Below are positions 21,140 through 31,910 of a DNA stretch of 64,000 bases, in pieces. The DNA is taken from positions 23,190 through 87,189 of the forward strand of contig JAURKY010000003.1 in NCBI GenBank assembly GCA_030831475.1, given 5' to 3'. A model generated the notes under the pieces. It was not told the DNA's origin. It saw only the letters and a list, made by a program, of their open reading frames with translations, and ran no database searches. Numbering within the stretch: position 1 is the stretch's first letter; the number at the start of each line of letters is the position of its first letter. The stretch is from Burkholderiales bacterium (lineage in GTDB: Bacteria > Pseudomonadota > Gammaproteobacteria > Burkholderiales > Methylophilaceae). A program made the translations under genes and the position numbers.

Positions 21140-22675
21140 TTATATCTTTTTGCTTAAGAATTTAGAGTTTCTCTCGGCCTGATAGATTTTTTTTCGATTT
21201 TCAGGCATGTATTCTTTATCAGTGAGTTGAAAACCTTTTTCCAAAAACCAATGTTCCGATTGTGTAGTGAGGATAAAAGCCGTGTCTACTTGCCTTCGTC
21301 TAGCTTCTTTTTCACAATAACTTAAAAGTTTTGAACCGTAACCCTGATTGTAATAATGTTTATCAATGGCAAAGCAGGCAATTTCAATCATCCTGTCGTA
21401 TTCGTAAAGGGCGACACAGCCAATTAAATTAAGGTCGTATTCCATGACGAAATAATGATCGATTTCTTTTTCGATCTGCACCACGGCACGTTCAACCAGA
21501 ACCCCATCCTGACCTAGGGGCTCAATCAGTTGAAATATTTTCTTAATGTCTCTTAGTTTTGCAGGACGAATGGTTTCAAGCGGATACTCGGTCAGTACCG
21601 TACCTGCCCCCTCATCCGTAAAGAGCTCCTCGATCAATGAGCCATTTTTATGTCGATTGATTAAATGAATCTTTTCAACCTTATTTTGAATGGCCTGTAA
21701 GCTACTTTTGAGAATATTAAAATCGCTGTAGGAAATAAAAGGCGCATTTTGTGGTGTGGTACTCGCTTCAATCTGCCCAATTAAATTTTCAGCTTTCTCT
21801 GTGGTGAGTTCGGGAATCAGTTCACCCCTTAAATTAAGGATGCCGTCTGCATTCACATAATAGATCAGTTTTTGCGCTTTTACTGCAGAGGCGACTTGGG
21901 AGGCGACTTGCTCATAGGATAAATTAAACACGTCGCCAATGGGTGAGAAGCCTAAGGGGGAAATTAAAACGATTTCTTTTTGATTTAATTTATTTTGAAT
22001 AGCTTCATGATCGACTTTTCGAATTTGCCCAGTAAATTGCATATCGATTCCTGAGAGCACACCCAAAGGTCTCGCAGTTAAGAAATTACCGCTAGAGATC
22101 TTAATATCACTACCAAATAAAGGCGAGTTAATCAGGCTCGACGACAGTAAAGCCTCTATTTGCGTACGGATACGACCATTAACATCAATCACATGCTTGA
22201 GACTGGCTTGATCGGTGACGCGAACATTATTGACCAGTTGTGAATGAATATGATTTTCTTGTAACACCCCATCAATTTGTGGGCGAATGCCATGCACAAT
22301 CACAATTTGAATATTTAAAGAGCGTAATAGATTAATGTCAAAGGCAATCGATTCGAATTGTGCCTCGGTAAAAACCTCACCGCTCAGCGCGATCACAAAG
22401 GTTTTTTGATTAAATTGGTTAATGTATTTAGCAGATTGCCTGAATTGTTCAATAAAGGTTTGCGAGCTTGATGAGGCTGCATTAAAAAAATCACTGACCT
22501 CACAATGAAGTGCTTGTGATAATTTTTCTAAAAGCCCGACACTGACATTGACCTCACCTCGCTCAATACGAGACAGGTTGCCCGGGCTCATGGCAATTTT
22601 TTGAGCTAAGGCCTCTAAGCTCATTTGATGCAACTTTCTAAGATTTCTTAGATTATTTCCAATTATTTTTTGCAT
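21140..22675 (-). CDS. argA: N-acetylglutamate synthase (AAK + GNAT) with N-terminal XRE/Cro HTH domain
   Basis: HTH: NLRNLRKLHQMSLEALAQKIAMSPGNLSRIERGEVNVS; AAK: VIVHGIRPQIDGVL; GNAT: FAIDKHYYNQGYGSKLLSYCEKEARRR. ATG 22675 preferred over TTG 22684. Confidence 0.9.
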   Translation of the reverse strand: MQKIIGNNLRNLRKLHQMSLEALAQKIAMSPGNLSRIERGEVNVSVGLLEKLSQALHCEVSDFFNAASSSSQTFIEQFRQSAKYINQFNQKTFVIALSGEVFTEAQFESIAFDINLLRSLNIQIVIVHGIRPQIDGVLQENHIHSQLVNNVRVTDQASLKHVIDVNGRIRTQIEALLSSSLINSPLFGSDIKISSGNFLTARPLGVLSGIDMQFTGQIRKVDHEAIQNKLNQKEIVLISPLGFSPIGDVFNLSYEQVASQVASAVKAQKLIYYVNADGILNLRGELIPELTTEKAENLIGQIEASTTPQNAPFISYSDFNILKSSLQAIQNKVEKIHLINRHKNGSLIEELFTDEGAGTVLTEYPLETIRPAKLRDIKKIFQLIEPLGQDGVLVERAVVQIEKEIDHYFVMEYDLNLIGCVALYEYDRMIEIACFAIDKHYYNQGYGSKLLSYCEKEARRRQVDTAFILTTQSEHWFLEKGFQLTDKEYMPENRKKIYQAERNSKFLSKKI

Positions 22676-22681
22676 AAAATA

Positions 22682-22701
22682 CAATATATATGAATATATT
22701 G
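22682..22701. promoter_or_regulatory. Perfect inverted repeat CAATATAT-ATGA-ATATATTG just upstream of argA ATG; candidate autoregulatory operator
   Basis: 8-bp arms, 4-nt spacer, read directly; 6 nt from the argA ATG. Confidence 0.55.
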
Positions 22702-22705
22702 CTAT

Positions 22706-22735
22706 TTTATATCATTTTTAATGTATTTTATACAA
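22706..22735 (-). promoter_or_regulatory. Candidate sigma70-like argA promoter: -35 TTGTAT (22735-22730), 18-nt spacer, -10 TATAAA (22711-22706)
   Basis: Box match and spacing read on the minus strand; -35 abuts the rsmE stop codon. Confidence 0.5.
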
Positions 22736-23462
22736 AATCACCAAAAAGGTATTGTAATAGTGCAAGGGTCGCAATTGGCGCTGTCTCTGTACGTAAAATA
22801 CGCGGACCTAGACTTAAGGTGATGATTTTTTTTGATTGGCATAGTTGAATTTCATCCTCGCTAAAACCACCTTCAGGACCAATCAAGACATTGATGTGGG
22901 AGGGTGTATCCATCGATGCAAGTTGATTGAGCTGTATCTTTGCTTCAGGATCGAGCATGATATTCAGCGCAGCGTCATCCATCTGATTCATACTTTCAGT
23001 TAAAAGGCTGACAGGGTAAATCTCAGGTATCACTGCACGACCTGATTGCTCGCAAGCTGAAATGGCAATTTGTTGCCAGTGCTGTAATTTTTTGTCGCGC
23101 TTCTCGTCTTTTAGGCGCATCTGGCTTCTTGAGGCAATGATTGGTGTGATTGCTTGAACGCCTAGTTCTACTACCTTTTGCACTACCAGGTCCATTTTTT
23201 CATTGGAGGAGAGTGCTTGGAATAGATGAATGTGAATTTTAGATTCATTTGGGTTAGCTAATTGATTAAGAATCTTAACACTGACATCACGTCGATCGAC
23301 ATGTTTGATTTCAGCCTCGTAATCGAATCCATCCCCGTTAAAGAGGATAATCCTATCTCCGACCTTGGCGCGTAAGACTTGGGCTAGATGACGTGCAGCA
23401 AAATCATCCAACGGGATCGTTGTATTTAACTTCAGGCTGCTTGGATGGTAAAATCGTCTCAT
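22728..23462 (-). CDS. rsmE: 16S rRNA (uracil1498-N3)-methyltransferase RsmE
   Basis: RRFYHP start, LIGPEGGFSEDE, SLGPRILRTETAPIATL motifs. Confidence 0.95.
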   Translation of the reverse strand: MRRFYHPSSLKLNTTIPLDDFAARHLAQVLRAKVGDRIILFNGDGFDYEAEIKHVDRRDVSVKILNQLANPNESKIHIHLFQALSSNEKMDLVVQKVVELGVQAITPIIASRSQMRLKDEKRDKKLQHWQQIAISACEQSGRAVIPEIYPVSLLTESMNQMDDAALNIMLDPEAKIQLNQLASMDTPSHINVLIGPEGGFSEDEIQLCQSKKIITLSLGPRILRTETAPIATLALLQYLFGDFV

Positions 23463-23480
23463 TAAATTTATTCGGGAGAA

Positions 23481-24053
23481 ATGAGTTTGGTTAGTTTAAA
23501 TCCACCGGTCTGTGAATTTGGCTGGAAGGCCAAAGACTTTAAGCTCAAAGGCGTGGATGGCAAAGATTGGACATTACAAGCAGCCTCAGGTGAGAAGGGT
23601 TTGTTAATCATGTTCATTTGCAACCATTGTCCTTATGTTAAAGCTATTTTACCGCGTTTGGTGGAAGATATCAGACAATTAGAGTCTCTCGGGATCAATA
23701 CCATTGCGATCTCAAGTAATGATGTGATCAACTTCCCTGAGGATTCGTTTGAGAATATGCAAAAGGTGGCGAGCGAGCATCAATTTAGCTTTCCTTACGT
23801 ATTTGATGAAACGCAAGTTGTGGCCAAAGCCTATGATGCGATTTGTACACCTGATTTTTTTGGCTTCAATAAAGATTTTGAATTGCAGTACCGGGGCCGT
23901 TTTGATGCGACAGGACGGGGCGAGCCACCGCCAGAGAATCGTCGTGATTTATTTGAGGCCATGAAGCTCATAGCTGAAACGCAAGTTGGCCCTCAAGCGC
24001 AAATTGCGAGCATTGGCTGCTCGATTAAATGGAAGGAAGAAGTCGCGAATTAA
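23481..24053 (+). CDS. Thioredoxin-like/AhpC-TSA family protein
   Basis: FICNHCPYVKAILPRL, ISSNDVINFPEDSFE. Confidence 0.85.
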   Translation: MSLVSLNPPVCEFGWKAKDFKLKGVDGKDWTLQAASGEKGLLIMFICNHCPYVKAILPRLVEDIRQLESLGINTIAISSNDVINFPEDSFENMQKVASEHQFSFPYVFDETQVVAKAYDAICTPDFFGFNKDFELQYRGRFDATGRGEPPPENRRDLFEAMKLIAETQVGPQAQIASIGCSIKWKEEVAN

Positions 24054-24119
24054 ACCATGCAATACCTTGATTGAAGGGGCTGTTTGGTTAATAATTAAAG
24101 ATTACGAAAATAATAATGA

Positions 24120-24139
24120 AACATGATATGAATCATGTT
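24120..24139. promoter_or_regulatory. Perfect inverted repeat AACATGAT-ATGA-ATCATGTT in the tkt leader
   Basis: 8-bp arms, 4-nt spacer, 27 nt before tkt ATG. Confidence 0.5.
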
Positions 24140-24166
24140 CACTAAGTTACCACTTTGGGAGGAAAC

Positions 24167-26155
24167 ATGGCATCAAGACAAGATTTAGCGAATGCAATCC
24201 GTGCATTAGCAATGGACGCAGTCCAAAAAGCAAACTCAGGTCACCCTGGCGCACCGATGGGTATGGCAGAAATTGGTGAGGTTTTATGGAACCATCACTT
24301 AAGTCACAACCCTAAAAATCCTGATTGGGCAAACCGCGATCGTTTTATTTTATCGAATGGTCACGGTTCGATGCTCATCTATTCATTGCTGCATTTAACA
24401 GGCTACGATCTTCCCATGAAGGAAATTGAAACATTCCGTCAATTGCATTCAAAATGTGCAGGTCACCCAGAGTACGGTTATGCACCTGGTGTTGAGACAA
24501 CCACAGGCCCTTTAGGCCAAGGTATCAGTAACGGTGTTGGTTTTGCGATGGCGGAAAAACTGCTCGCTAACCAATTTAACCGCCCAGGCCATGACATCGT
24601 CGATCATTACACCTATGTGTTCTTAGGCGATGGCTGTTTGATGGAAGGTGTCTCACATGAGACCTGTGCACTTGCAGGTACATGGGGCTTAGGAAAACTG
24701 ATTGCGTTCTGGGATGATAACGGTATCTCGATTGATGGTCATATCGAAGGCTGGTACACCGATGATACAGCAGCACGTTTTGAGTCCTATGGATGGCATG
24801 CAATACGAAACGTTGATGGCCATGACTTTGATGCGGTGGATAAAGCCATTCAAGAAGCGAAAAAAGTCACCGATAAACCAACCATCATTTGTTGTAAAAC
24901 CATTATCGGTAAAGGCTCACCCAATAAAGCAGGCTCGCATGACTGTCACGGTGCAGCCCTAGGTGAAGATGAAGTGGCTCTCGTTCGAAAAGAAATTGGT
25001 TGGGAGCATGCTCCTTTTGTGATCCCTCAAGATGTTTATGACGGTTGGAACCAGAAAGATAAAGGCCAAGCGCGTGAGGATGAGTGGAATACTAAATTTG
25101 CAGCTTATGAAAAAGCCCATCCAGATTTAGCGGCTGAATTTAAACGTCGTATGGCGGGTGAACTTCCTAAAGATTGGAAGAAACATACCGATGCCATGAT
25201 CAAAGCCGCGAATGAAGCAGGTGAGAAGGTTGCAACACGTAAAGCATCGCAAAATGCTATTGCAGCCCTAGCACCTGTGCTACCGGAATTCATTGGCGGC
25301 TCAGCGGATTTGACCGGTTCAAATTTAACCAGCTGTTCAGCATTCGAACATGTGAGTGGTAAAAAACCAGGTAACTACATCTCTTACGGTGTGCGTGAAT
25401 TTGGTATGGCAGCGATCATGAATGGTATGGCTCTTCATGGTGGTTTCCTACCGTTTGGTGGTACCTTCCATCAATTTACTGACTACATGAGAAACGGCAT
25501 GCGTATGTCGGCACTGATGAAACAGCGTGTGGTTTATGTGCTCACCCATGACTCGATTGGCCAAGGTGAAGATGGGCCGACCCACCAACCAATTGAAACA
25601 ACGTCAGGTTTACGTTTCATTCCACGCATGGAAGTGTGGCGTCCATGTGATGCAACCGAAACAGCGGTGGCATGGACTGCGGCGGTTGAGAATGCAAACA
25701 ACCCAACCAGTTTGGTTCTCACACGACAAGGTACAGGCTTTAATGCGCGTACCGATGCACAAATTGCTGAAATTAGAAACGGTGGTTATGTCCTTTCTGA
25801 CGCAGATGGCAAAGCGGATGTGATTCTAATTGCAACCGGTTCTGAAGTGGATCTTGCCATGAAATCGCAAGCAGCTCTGAAAGAACACAACATCAATGCA
25901 CGCGTGGTCTCAATGCCATGTACCCATGCTTTTGATCGTCAAGACAAGGCCTACCGTGATAGCGTTTTAACTCCAGGTGTGAAACGTGTTGCGATTGAAG
26001 TCGGTGTCACTGACTACTGGGCTAAGTACGTCGGACTTGATGGTGGATATGTCGGTATTAATACCTACGGCGAATCTGCACCTGGCGGTGTTCTCATGGA
26101 GCACTTTGGATTTACTGTAGATAACGTGGTTAAAACCGTACAATCGGTTTTATAA
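24167..26155 (+). CDS. tkt: Transketolase
   Basis: [40 protein letters not shown] motifs. Confidence 0.97.
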   Translation: MASRQDLANAIRALAMDAVQKANSGHPGAPMGMAEIGEVLWNHHLSHNPKNPDWANRDRFILSNGHGSMLIYSLLHLTGYDLPMKEIETFRQLHSKCAGHPEYGYAPGVETTTGPLGQGISNGVGFAMAEKLLANQFNRPGHDIVDHYTYVFLGDGCLMEGVSHETCALAGTWGLGKLIAFWDDNGISIDGHIEGWYTDDTAARFESYGWHAIRNVDGHDFDAVDKAIQEAKKVTDKPTIICCKTIIGKGSPNKAGSHDCHGAALGEDEVALVRKEIGWEHAPFVIPQDVYDGWNQKDKGQAREDEWNTKFAAYEKAHPDLAAEFKRRMAGELPKDWKKHTDAMIKAANEAGEKVATRKASQNAIAALAPVLPEFIGGSADLTGSNLTSCSAFEHVSGKKPGNYISYGVREFGMAAIMNGMALHGGFLPFGGTFHQFTDYMRNGMRMSALMKQRVVYVLTHDSIGQGEDGPTHQPIETTSGLRFIPRMEVWRPCDATETAVAWTAAVENANNPTSLVLTRQGTGFNARTDAQIAEIRNGGYVLSDADGKADVILIATGSEVDLAMKSQAALKEHNINARVVSMPCTHAFDRQDKAYRDSVLTPGVKRVAIEVGVTDYWAKYVGLDGGYVGINTYGESAPGGVLMEHFGFTVDNVVKTVQSVL

Positions 26156-26177
26156 CAGCACGACTCAATGCTTGAAC

Positions 26178-26208
26178 ATTAAGGCATCTTTTTTAAAGGT
26201 GCCTTAAT
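26178..26208 (+). other. Intercistronic 14-bp hairpin between tkt and gap
   Basis: attaaggcatctttTTTaaaggtgccttaat folds with 14 bp (one G-T) and a 3-nt loop. Confidence 0.65.
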
Positions 26209-26232
26209 TATTTAAACCTTAAGGATGTATTC

Positions 26233-27246
26233 ATGACAATTAAAGTAGCAATCTCGGGCTTTGGTCGAATTGGCCGTTTGGTCCTTCGAGCCATCTATGA
26301 AAATCATTACAAAGACATTGAAGTCATTGCCGTGAACTGTTCACGCGGCACGATTGAAAAGCATGCCCATCTTTTGAAATACGATAGCCAACATGGCCGT
26401 TTTGATGCTGAGGTGACCACTACCGATGATGCCTTTATCGTCAATGGGGATCGTATTCGTTACTTTAATACACGCAACACCGACGAGTTGGTGTGGGGTG
26501 AGCTCGGTGTCGATCTCGTGTTAGAGTGCACCGGTGCCTTTCGTGGCAAAGCCTCGTGTCAGTTTCACTTAGATAACGGCGCTAAAAAAGTACTCATCTC
26601 AGCCCCAGGTGAAAAAGACGTCGATGCCACCATTGTCTATGGCGTGAACCATGATCAAATTAAACAAGAACATACCGTCATCTCGAATGCCTCTTGCACC
26701 ACCAATGGTCTCGCACCGATTGTCAAAGTCTTGCAAGATAACCTAGGTATTGAATCAGGCTTAATGAATACGATTCACTCATACACGAATGACCAAGTGA
26801 TTTTAGATAACATGCATGACGATGTTAGACGTGCACGTTCAGGGGCGGTGTCAATGATTCCAACCAAGACGGGTGCAGCCTCGGCTGTGGGCCTGGTCAT
26901 TCCTGAACTCAAAGGCAAGCTCGATGGAGTTGCGATTCGCGTGCCGACCTCGAATGTATCTTTAGTTGATTTAACGCTCACAACCTCAAAGGCCACCTCG
27001 AAAGAGGAGGTGAATGAGCTTATGAAAAAAGCGTCTGAATCAAATCTTAAAGGCGTTTTGGTTTACAACGAGGAACCTTTAGTTTCGATTGATTTTAATC
27101 ACACTTCGGGTTCAAGTTATTTTGATTCAACCTTAACGAAGGTTAGTGCCGATGGCAAACTCGTCAAAGTCTTTGGCTGGTATGACAACGAGTGGGGCTT
27201 TAGTTGCCGCATGCTGGATACCGCGATTGCGATGATGAAGGCCTAA
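26233..27246 (+). CDS. gap: Glyceraldehyde-3-phosphate dehydrogenase, type I
   Basis: [29 protein letters not shown] motifs. Confidence 0.96.
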   Translation: MTIKVAISGFGRIGRLVLRAIYENHYKDIEVIAVNCSRGTIEKHAHLLKYDSQHGRFDAEVTTTDDAFIVNGDRIRYFNTRNTDELVWGELGVDLVLECTGAFRGKASCQFHLDNGAKKVLISAPGEKDVDATIVYGVNHDQIKQEHTVISNASCTTNGLAPIVKVLQDNLGIESGLMNTIHSYTNDQVILDNMHDDVRRARSGAVSMIPTKTGAASAVGLVIPELKGKLDGVAIRVPTSNVSLVDLTLTTSKATSKEEVNELMKKASESNLKGVLVYNEEPLVSIDFNHTSGSSYFDSTLTKVSADGKLVKVFGWYDNEWGFSCRMLDTAIAMMKA

Positions 27247-27248
27247 AC

Positions 27249-28427
27249 ATGGCCACCCTTAAAATCAGTGACGTTGATTTAAGAGGCAAGCGCGTCCTTA
27301 TTCGAGCTGATTTAAACGTTCCTCTCATGTCAGGCAAGATTGCCTCCGACAAACGTATCCAAGCCTCGATCCCGACCATTCAATATGCCATCGATCAGGG
27401 TGCTAAGGTGATGGTGACCTCGCATTTAGGTCGACCGACCGAGGGTGAATACTCCGAAGAAAATTCCTTAGCTCCGATTGCTGATTATTTACGAGAGCAT
27501 TTAGGTGCCTCGGTGCGCCTACAACGCGATTGGGTGTCTCAGCCGTTTGATGTGGAGCCACACGAGTTGGTGGTGCTAGAAAATTGTCGTTTTAACGTTG
27601 GTGAAAAATCCAATGATGAAGCCTTATCCAAACAGTATGCTGCTTTAGCGGATGTGTTTGTCATGGACGCGTTTGGGACAGCGCACCGTAAACAAGCCTC
27701 CACCTACGGTGTCGCTGAGTTTTGTGAGACGGCGTGTGCTGGGTTTTTATTTGCTGAGGAGCTCGAGGCGCTAGAGAAGGTGATGGCCAATCCGCAAAGC
27801 CCCATGATTGCCATTGTCGGAGGCTCTAAGGTTTCAACCAAGCTCACCATTTTAGATGCCCTATCCGATAAAGTGGATCAACTCATTTTAGGTGGTGGTA
27901 TTGCGAATACCTTTTTAAAAGCACAAGGCGTTGAAGTCGGTCAGTCACTTTATGAGGTCGACTTTGTCGAGCAAGCCAAAGCGATCATTAAAAAACTAGA
28001 ACAACGTGGTGCATCGTTACCAAAGATTACCGATGTCATTTGTGGCAAACAATTCGATGCCAATGAACCAGCGATTTTGAAAAAAATTGATCAGATGGAA
28101 GCCGATGACATGATCTTTGATTTAGGCCCTAACTCGATGCAGGGTATTGAAGCCATGATCATGGATGCCAAGACGCTTTTATGGAATGGCCCCATTGGTG
28201 TTTTTGAATTTGCCCAATTCTCGCAGGGCACCCAAGCTCTGGCGCAAGCCATTGCGAAATCAAATGCGTTCTCATTAGCGGGGGGTGGCGATACCATCTC
28301 AGCCATTCAAATGTTCGGTGTTGAAAATGATCTGTCTTACATATCTACCGCAGGAGGCGCCTTCTTGGAATTTGTTGAGGGTAAAAAATTACCGGCCGTT
28401 GAAATTTTAGAGACAAGGGCAGCTTGA
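27249..28427 (+). CDS. pgk: Phosphoglycerate kinase
   Basis: [29 protein letters not shown] motifs; ATG at 27249. Confidence 0.96.
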   Translation: MATLKISDVDLRGKRVLIRADLNVPLMSGKIASDKRIQASIPTIQYAIDQGAKVMVTSHLGRPTEGEYSEENSLAPIADYLREHLGASVRLQRDWVSQPFDVEPHELVVLENCRFNVGEKSNDEALSKQYAALADVFVMDAFGTAHRKQASTYGVAEFCETACAGFLFAEELEALEKVMANPQSPMIAIVGGSKVSTKLTILDALSDKVDQLILGGGIANTFLKAQGVEVGQSLYEVDFVEQAKAIIKKLEQRGASLPKITDVICGKQFDANEPAILKKIDQMEADDMIFDLGPNSMQGIEAMIMDAKTLLWNGPIGVFEFAQFSQGTQALAQAIAKSNAFSLAGGGDTISAIQMFGVENDLSYISTAGGAFLEFVEGKKLPAVEILETRAA

Positions 28428-29308
28428 TGGCTTTACTTAAATCCAATCTTCAAAGCTTGCCTCTGATTCATCAGGGTAAGGTGCGCGATATTTATGACAT
28501 TGATCAGACTAAGATGCTTATTGTCACCACCGACCGTCTGTCTGCCTTTGATGTCATTATGGGTGAACCGATCCCTCATAAGGGTCAAGTTTTAACGCAG
28601 ATGGCTAATTTTTGGTTTAATTATTTTAAAGATATTCCCAATCATTTAACGCATGAAAATCCTGAAGATTTCGTCTTGCCTAATGAGATCGAGCAGATTC
28701 AGGGGCGTGCTGTCGTGGTTAAAAAACTCAGACCCATTCCGATAGAAGCGATTGTGCGAGGTTACATTATTGGTAGTGGTTGGAAGGAGTACCAAACAAG
28801 CCAGACCATCTGTGGTATTAAGCTTCCCGAAGGATTAAAACAAGCGGACCGATTACCGCAAGTGTTATTTACACCATCGAACAAAGCCGAACAAGGGCAA
28901 CATGATGAGAACATCACGCTCGATCAATGCAAAAAACTCATCGGCGATGATCTCACACAAAAGGTGAGTGACATCAGTATTGAAATTTATTCAAAGGCAT
29001 TAGCATTAGCAGAATCGAAGGGTATTATTATTGCCGATACCAAGTTTGAATTTGGTCTTGATAGTGACAATCAAGTCACCCTCATGGATGAAGTGTTAAC
29101 CCCCGATTCCTCACGCTTTTGGCCCAAAGAAAGTTATAAAGTTGGTATGTCACCTCCGAGTTTTGATAAGCAGTACGTGAGAGACTGGTTGGAATCTCAG
29201 GCTTGGAACAAACAAGCGCCAGCCCCTAAGCTGCCGCAAAATGTGATTGATGAGACTTCACAAAAATACCAAGAAGCTTTTTTTAAAATAACAGGGCAAA
29301 GTCTTTGA
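28427..29308 (+). CDS. purC: Phosphoribosylaminoimidazole-succinocarboxamide synthase (SAICAR synthetase)
   Basis: GKVRDIYDI, TDRLSAFDVIM, DEVLTPDSSRFWP motifs. Confidence 0.96.
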   Translation: MALLKSNLQSLPLIHQGKVRDIYDIDQTKMLIVTTDRLSAFDVIMGEPIPHKGQVLTQMANFWFNYFKDIPNHLTHENPEDFVLPNEIEQIQGRAVVVKKLRPIPIEAIVRGYIIGSGWKEYQTSQTICGIKLPEGLKQADRLPQVLFTPSNKAEQGQHDENITLDQCKKLIGDDLTQKVSDISIEIYSKALALAESKGIIIADTKFEFGLDSDNQVTLMDEVLTPDSSRFWPKESYKVGMSPPSFDKQYVRDWLESQAWNKQAPAPKLPQNVIDETSQKYQEAFFKITGQSL

Positions 29309-29766
29309 TGATCAATTGGCTTGATAAACGCTCTTTGATTCAACTTTGTATTCTCGTGCTTTTAGTCACAGGTGTTATTAATGGCTGGATTGCATCGATG
29401 AATATTGAAGGCGTGACCGCTCAAAAAATGCATCAAAGTGATCAATTTTTTCCAGCACCCTATGTGATTGGTACGGTTTGGACTCTATTGATGTTGAGTT
29501 TAGCATTTTGTTTTAAAAAGCTTAAAGGTCATCGTTGTTATCAAAAGGGCGTGCTATTTTTATTTTTGATTTGTGTGGCCTATCCCATTTACACCATAGG
29601 GTTTTCATCGTTAGGCCTTATGATTGCTGGTAATTTAATCACCATCGCCATGGCTAGTTTTTTGTCTGGCATTCTTTTTGAAAAATTTAAATGGATTGCA
29701 GGCGTGGTTCTTTTAATTCCTACCTGGGCGGTGTTTGTAACCTACCTTATGTTTTTTATCCACTAA
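29308..29766 (+). CDS. TspO/MBR-like integral membrane protein
   Basis: FFPAPYVIGTVWTLLM and PTWAVFVTYL resemble TspO family; five hydrophobic segments. Confidence 0.55.
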   Translation: MINWLDKRSLIQLCILVLLVTGVINGWIASMNIEGVTAQKMHQSDQFFPAPYVIGTVWTLLMLSLAFCFKKLKGHRCYQKGVLFLFLICVAYPIYTIGFSSLGLMIAGNLITIAMASFLSGILFEKFKWIAGVVLLIPTWAVFVTYLMFFIH

Positions 29767-29802
29767 GAACCACCTGATGTTTTTTTAGAACGTCTTGGAC
29801 AT

Positions 29803-29834
29803 AAAAAAACCTGCCTTCATAAGACAGGTTTTTT
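29803..29834. terminator. Bidirectional intrinsic terminator between TspO-like gene and hppA
   Basis: AAAAAAACCTGCCTTCATAAGACAGGTTTTTT. Confidence 0.85.
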
Positions 29835-29849
29835 AGATGGAGGATCAGA

Positions 29850-31880
29850 CTATAAAATCGGCACAATCAGCAGTGCAACAATGTTAATAATCTTAATCAG
29901 AGGGTTAATTGCTGGACCCGCTGTATCTTTGTATGGGTCACCGACAGTATCACCAGTCACAGAAGCTTTATGAGCTTCTGAACCTTTACCACCGTGGTTA
30001 CCATCTTCGATGTGTTTCTTAGCGTTATCCCAAGCACCGCCACCGGTACACATGGAGATCGCAACAAACAGACCTGTAATAATCGTACCCATGAGGAGAC
30101 CACCTAAGGCTTGAGGGCCTAAGTAGACACCGACGAGAATTGGAACCACCACGGGTAGGAGCGATGGTACGATCATCTCTTTAATCGCAGCCTGGGTCAA
30201 AAGATCCACTGCACGAGCATAATCAGGTTGTGCTTTACCGGTCATGATACCTTTAATGGTTTTAAACTGACGACGCACTTCTTCTACCACAGATGCGGCC
30301 GCACGACCCACCGCTTCCATCGCCATCGCAGCAAAAAGGAATGGGATTAAACCACCAATGAATAGACCAATGATCACCATAGGTTCACTAAGGTCAAATT
30401 TTGTTATAAAACCAAAATGTTCTTCTAATTTGTGAGTGTAATCAGCAAAGAGCACTAAAGCTGCAAGACCTGCAGAACCGATGGCATAACCTTTGGTGAC
30501 TGCTTTTGTAGTGTTACCTACCGCGTCAAGTGGATCAGTAATATCACGCACTTTTTGTGGAAGGCCTGACATCTCAGCAATACCACCTGCATTATCGGTA
30601 ATCGGACCGTAAGCATCTAGCGCAACAATAATACCTGCCATAGATAACATAGACGTTGCAGCGACAGCCACACCGTAAAGACCCGCTAGGTCATAGGATG
30701 CATAAATTGCACCACAAACAGAGAGTACTGGCAGAGCCGTGGCTTTCATTGAGATACCAATACCTGCGATGATGTTCGTGGCATGTCCTGTCTCAGAGGC
30801 TTTAGCTACTTGTTGCACAGGTTTGTATTCCGTACCTGTGTAGTATTCAGTAATCCAAACCAATAAAGCAGTCAACACTAAACCTACCAGTGCTGAATAA
30901 AACACTTGGTCAGCTGACACCATTTGGCCTGCAATTTCAAAACCATTAGGAAAGAGGTAGTGAGATACGAAGTAGAATGCACCTGCGGATAAAATACCAG
31001 CAATCGCTAAACCACGATATAAAGCTGGCATCACATTTTTCATTTTTGAATTAGCTTTCACGAAGAAACAACCAATCACGGAGGCCACAATAGATACTGC
31101 ACCTAACGCTAATGGATAGATCACACCATTGGCATCCGATACCATCAGTGCACCTAATACCATGGTCGCAATGATGGTGACCGCATAGGTTTCAAAAAGG
31201 TCAGCTGCCATACCTGCACAGTCACCGACGTTGTCACCGACGTTATCTGCAATCACAGCTGGGTTACGAGGATCGTCTTCAGGTATACCTGCTTCAACTT
31301 TACCCACTAAGTCAGCACCTACGTCAGCACCTTTAGTGAAAATACCACCACCTAGACGAGCAAAAATGGAAATGAGTGATGACCCAAACGCTAGACCTAT
31401 AAGTGGATTAAGCGATTTTGCATCAGTAATTAATTCACCACCTAAATAATGATAGAAACCAGCCACACCTAACAGACCTAATCCCACCACGAGCATACCT
31501 GTAACCGCGCCGCCTTTGAATGCGACATCAAATGCTTGTGGTAAACCTTTGGTTGCGGCTTGAGCTGTTCTCACGTTTGAGCGCACGGATACATTCATTC
31601 CAATGAAACCACAAACACCTGAGAGTAGAGCACCAATGACAAAGCCAATAGCTGTGTTGGTATCAATAAAATAACCAATGAGAACCGCAAGAATAATACC
31701 AACAATACTGATGGTTTTATATTGACGGGCTAAGTAGGCTGAAGCGCCTTTTTGAATTGCCGAGGCAATTTCTTTCATTTTTGCATTACCGTCGGATAAA
31801 TTGAATATCCATTTCGACATGATGGCACCGTAGAGTACTGCAAGAATTGCCGCAGCCAGTGCTAAGTTTGTAACTGACAT
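29850..31880 (-). CDS. hppA: Membrane-bound H+-translocating inorganic pyrophosphatase; GNTTKA motif suggests the K+-insensitive type
   Basis: [64 protein letters not shown]. Confidence 0.97.
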   Translation of the reverse strand: MSVTNLALAAAILAVLYGAIMSKWIFNLSDGNAKMKEIASAIQKGASAYLARQYKTISIVGIILAVLIGYFIDTNTAIGFVIGALLSGVCGFIGMNVSVRSNVRTAQAATKGLPQAFDVAFKGGAVTGMLVVGLGLLGVAGFYHYLGGELITDAKSLNPLIGLAFGSSLISIFARLGGGIFTKGADVGADLVGKVEAGIPEDDPRNPAVIADNVGDNVGDCAGMAADLFETYAVTIIATMVLGALMVSDANGVIYPLALGAVSIVASVIGCFFVKANSKMKNVMPALYRGLAIAGILSAGAFYFVSHYLFPNGFEIAGQMVSADQVFYSALVGLVLTALLVWITEYYTGTEYKPVQQVAKASETGHATNIIAGIGISMKATALPVLSVCGAIYASYDLAGLYGVAVAATSMLSMAGIIVALDAYGPITDNAGGIAEMSGLPQKVRDITDPLDAVGNTTKAVTKGYAIGSAGLAALVLFADYTHKLEEHFGFITKFDLSEPMVIIGLFIGGLIPFLFAAMAMEAVGRAAASVVEEVRRQFKTIKGIMTGKAQPDYARAVDLLTQAAIKEMIVPSLLPVVVPILVGVYLGPQALGGLLMGTIITGLFVAISMCTGGGAWDNAKKHIEDGNHGGKGSEAHKASVTGDTVGDPYKDTAGPAINPLIKIINIVALLIVPIL

Positions 31881-31910
31881 AATTCCTCCATTATGAGATT
31901 TTCAGATCTA

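Noticed and set aside
24576-25823. Several 60-98 aa ORFs antisense to or out of frame with tkt (e.g. 24576-24803, 25527-25823)
   Set aside because: They overlap a clear transketolase and fit shadow ORFs in a higher-GC, codon-biased gene; no start context or family resemblance.
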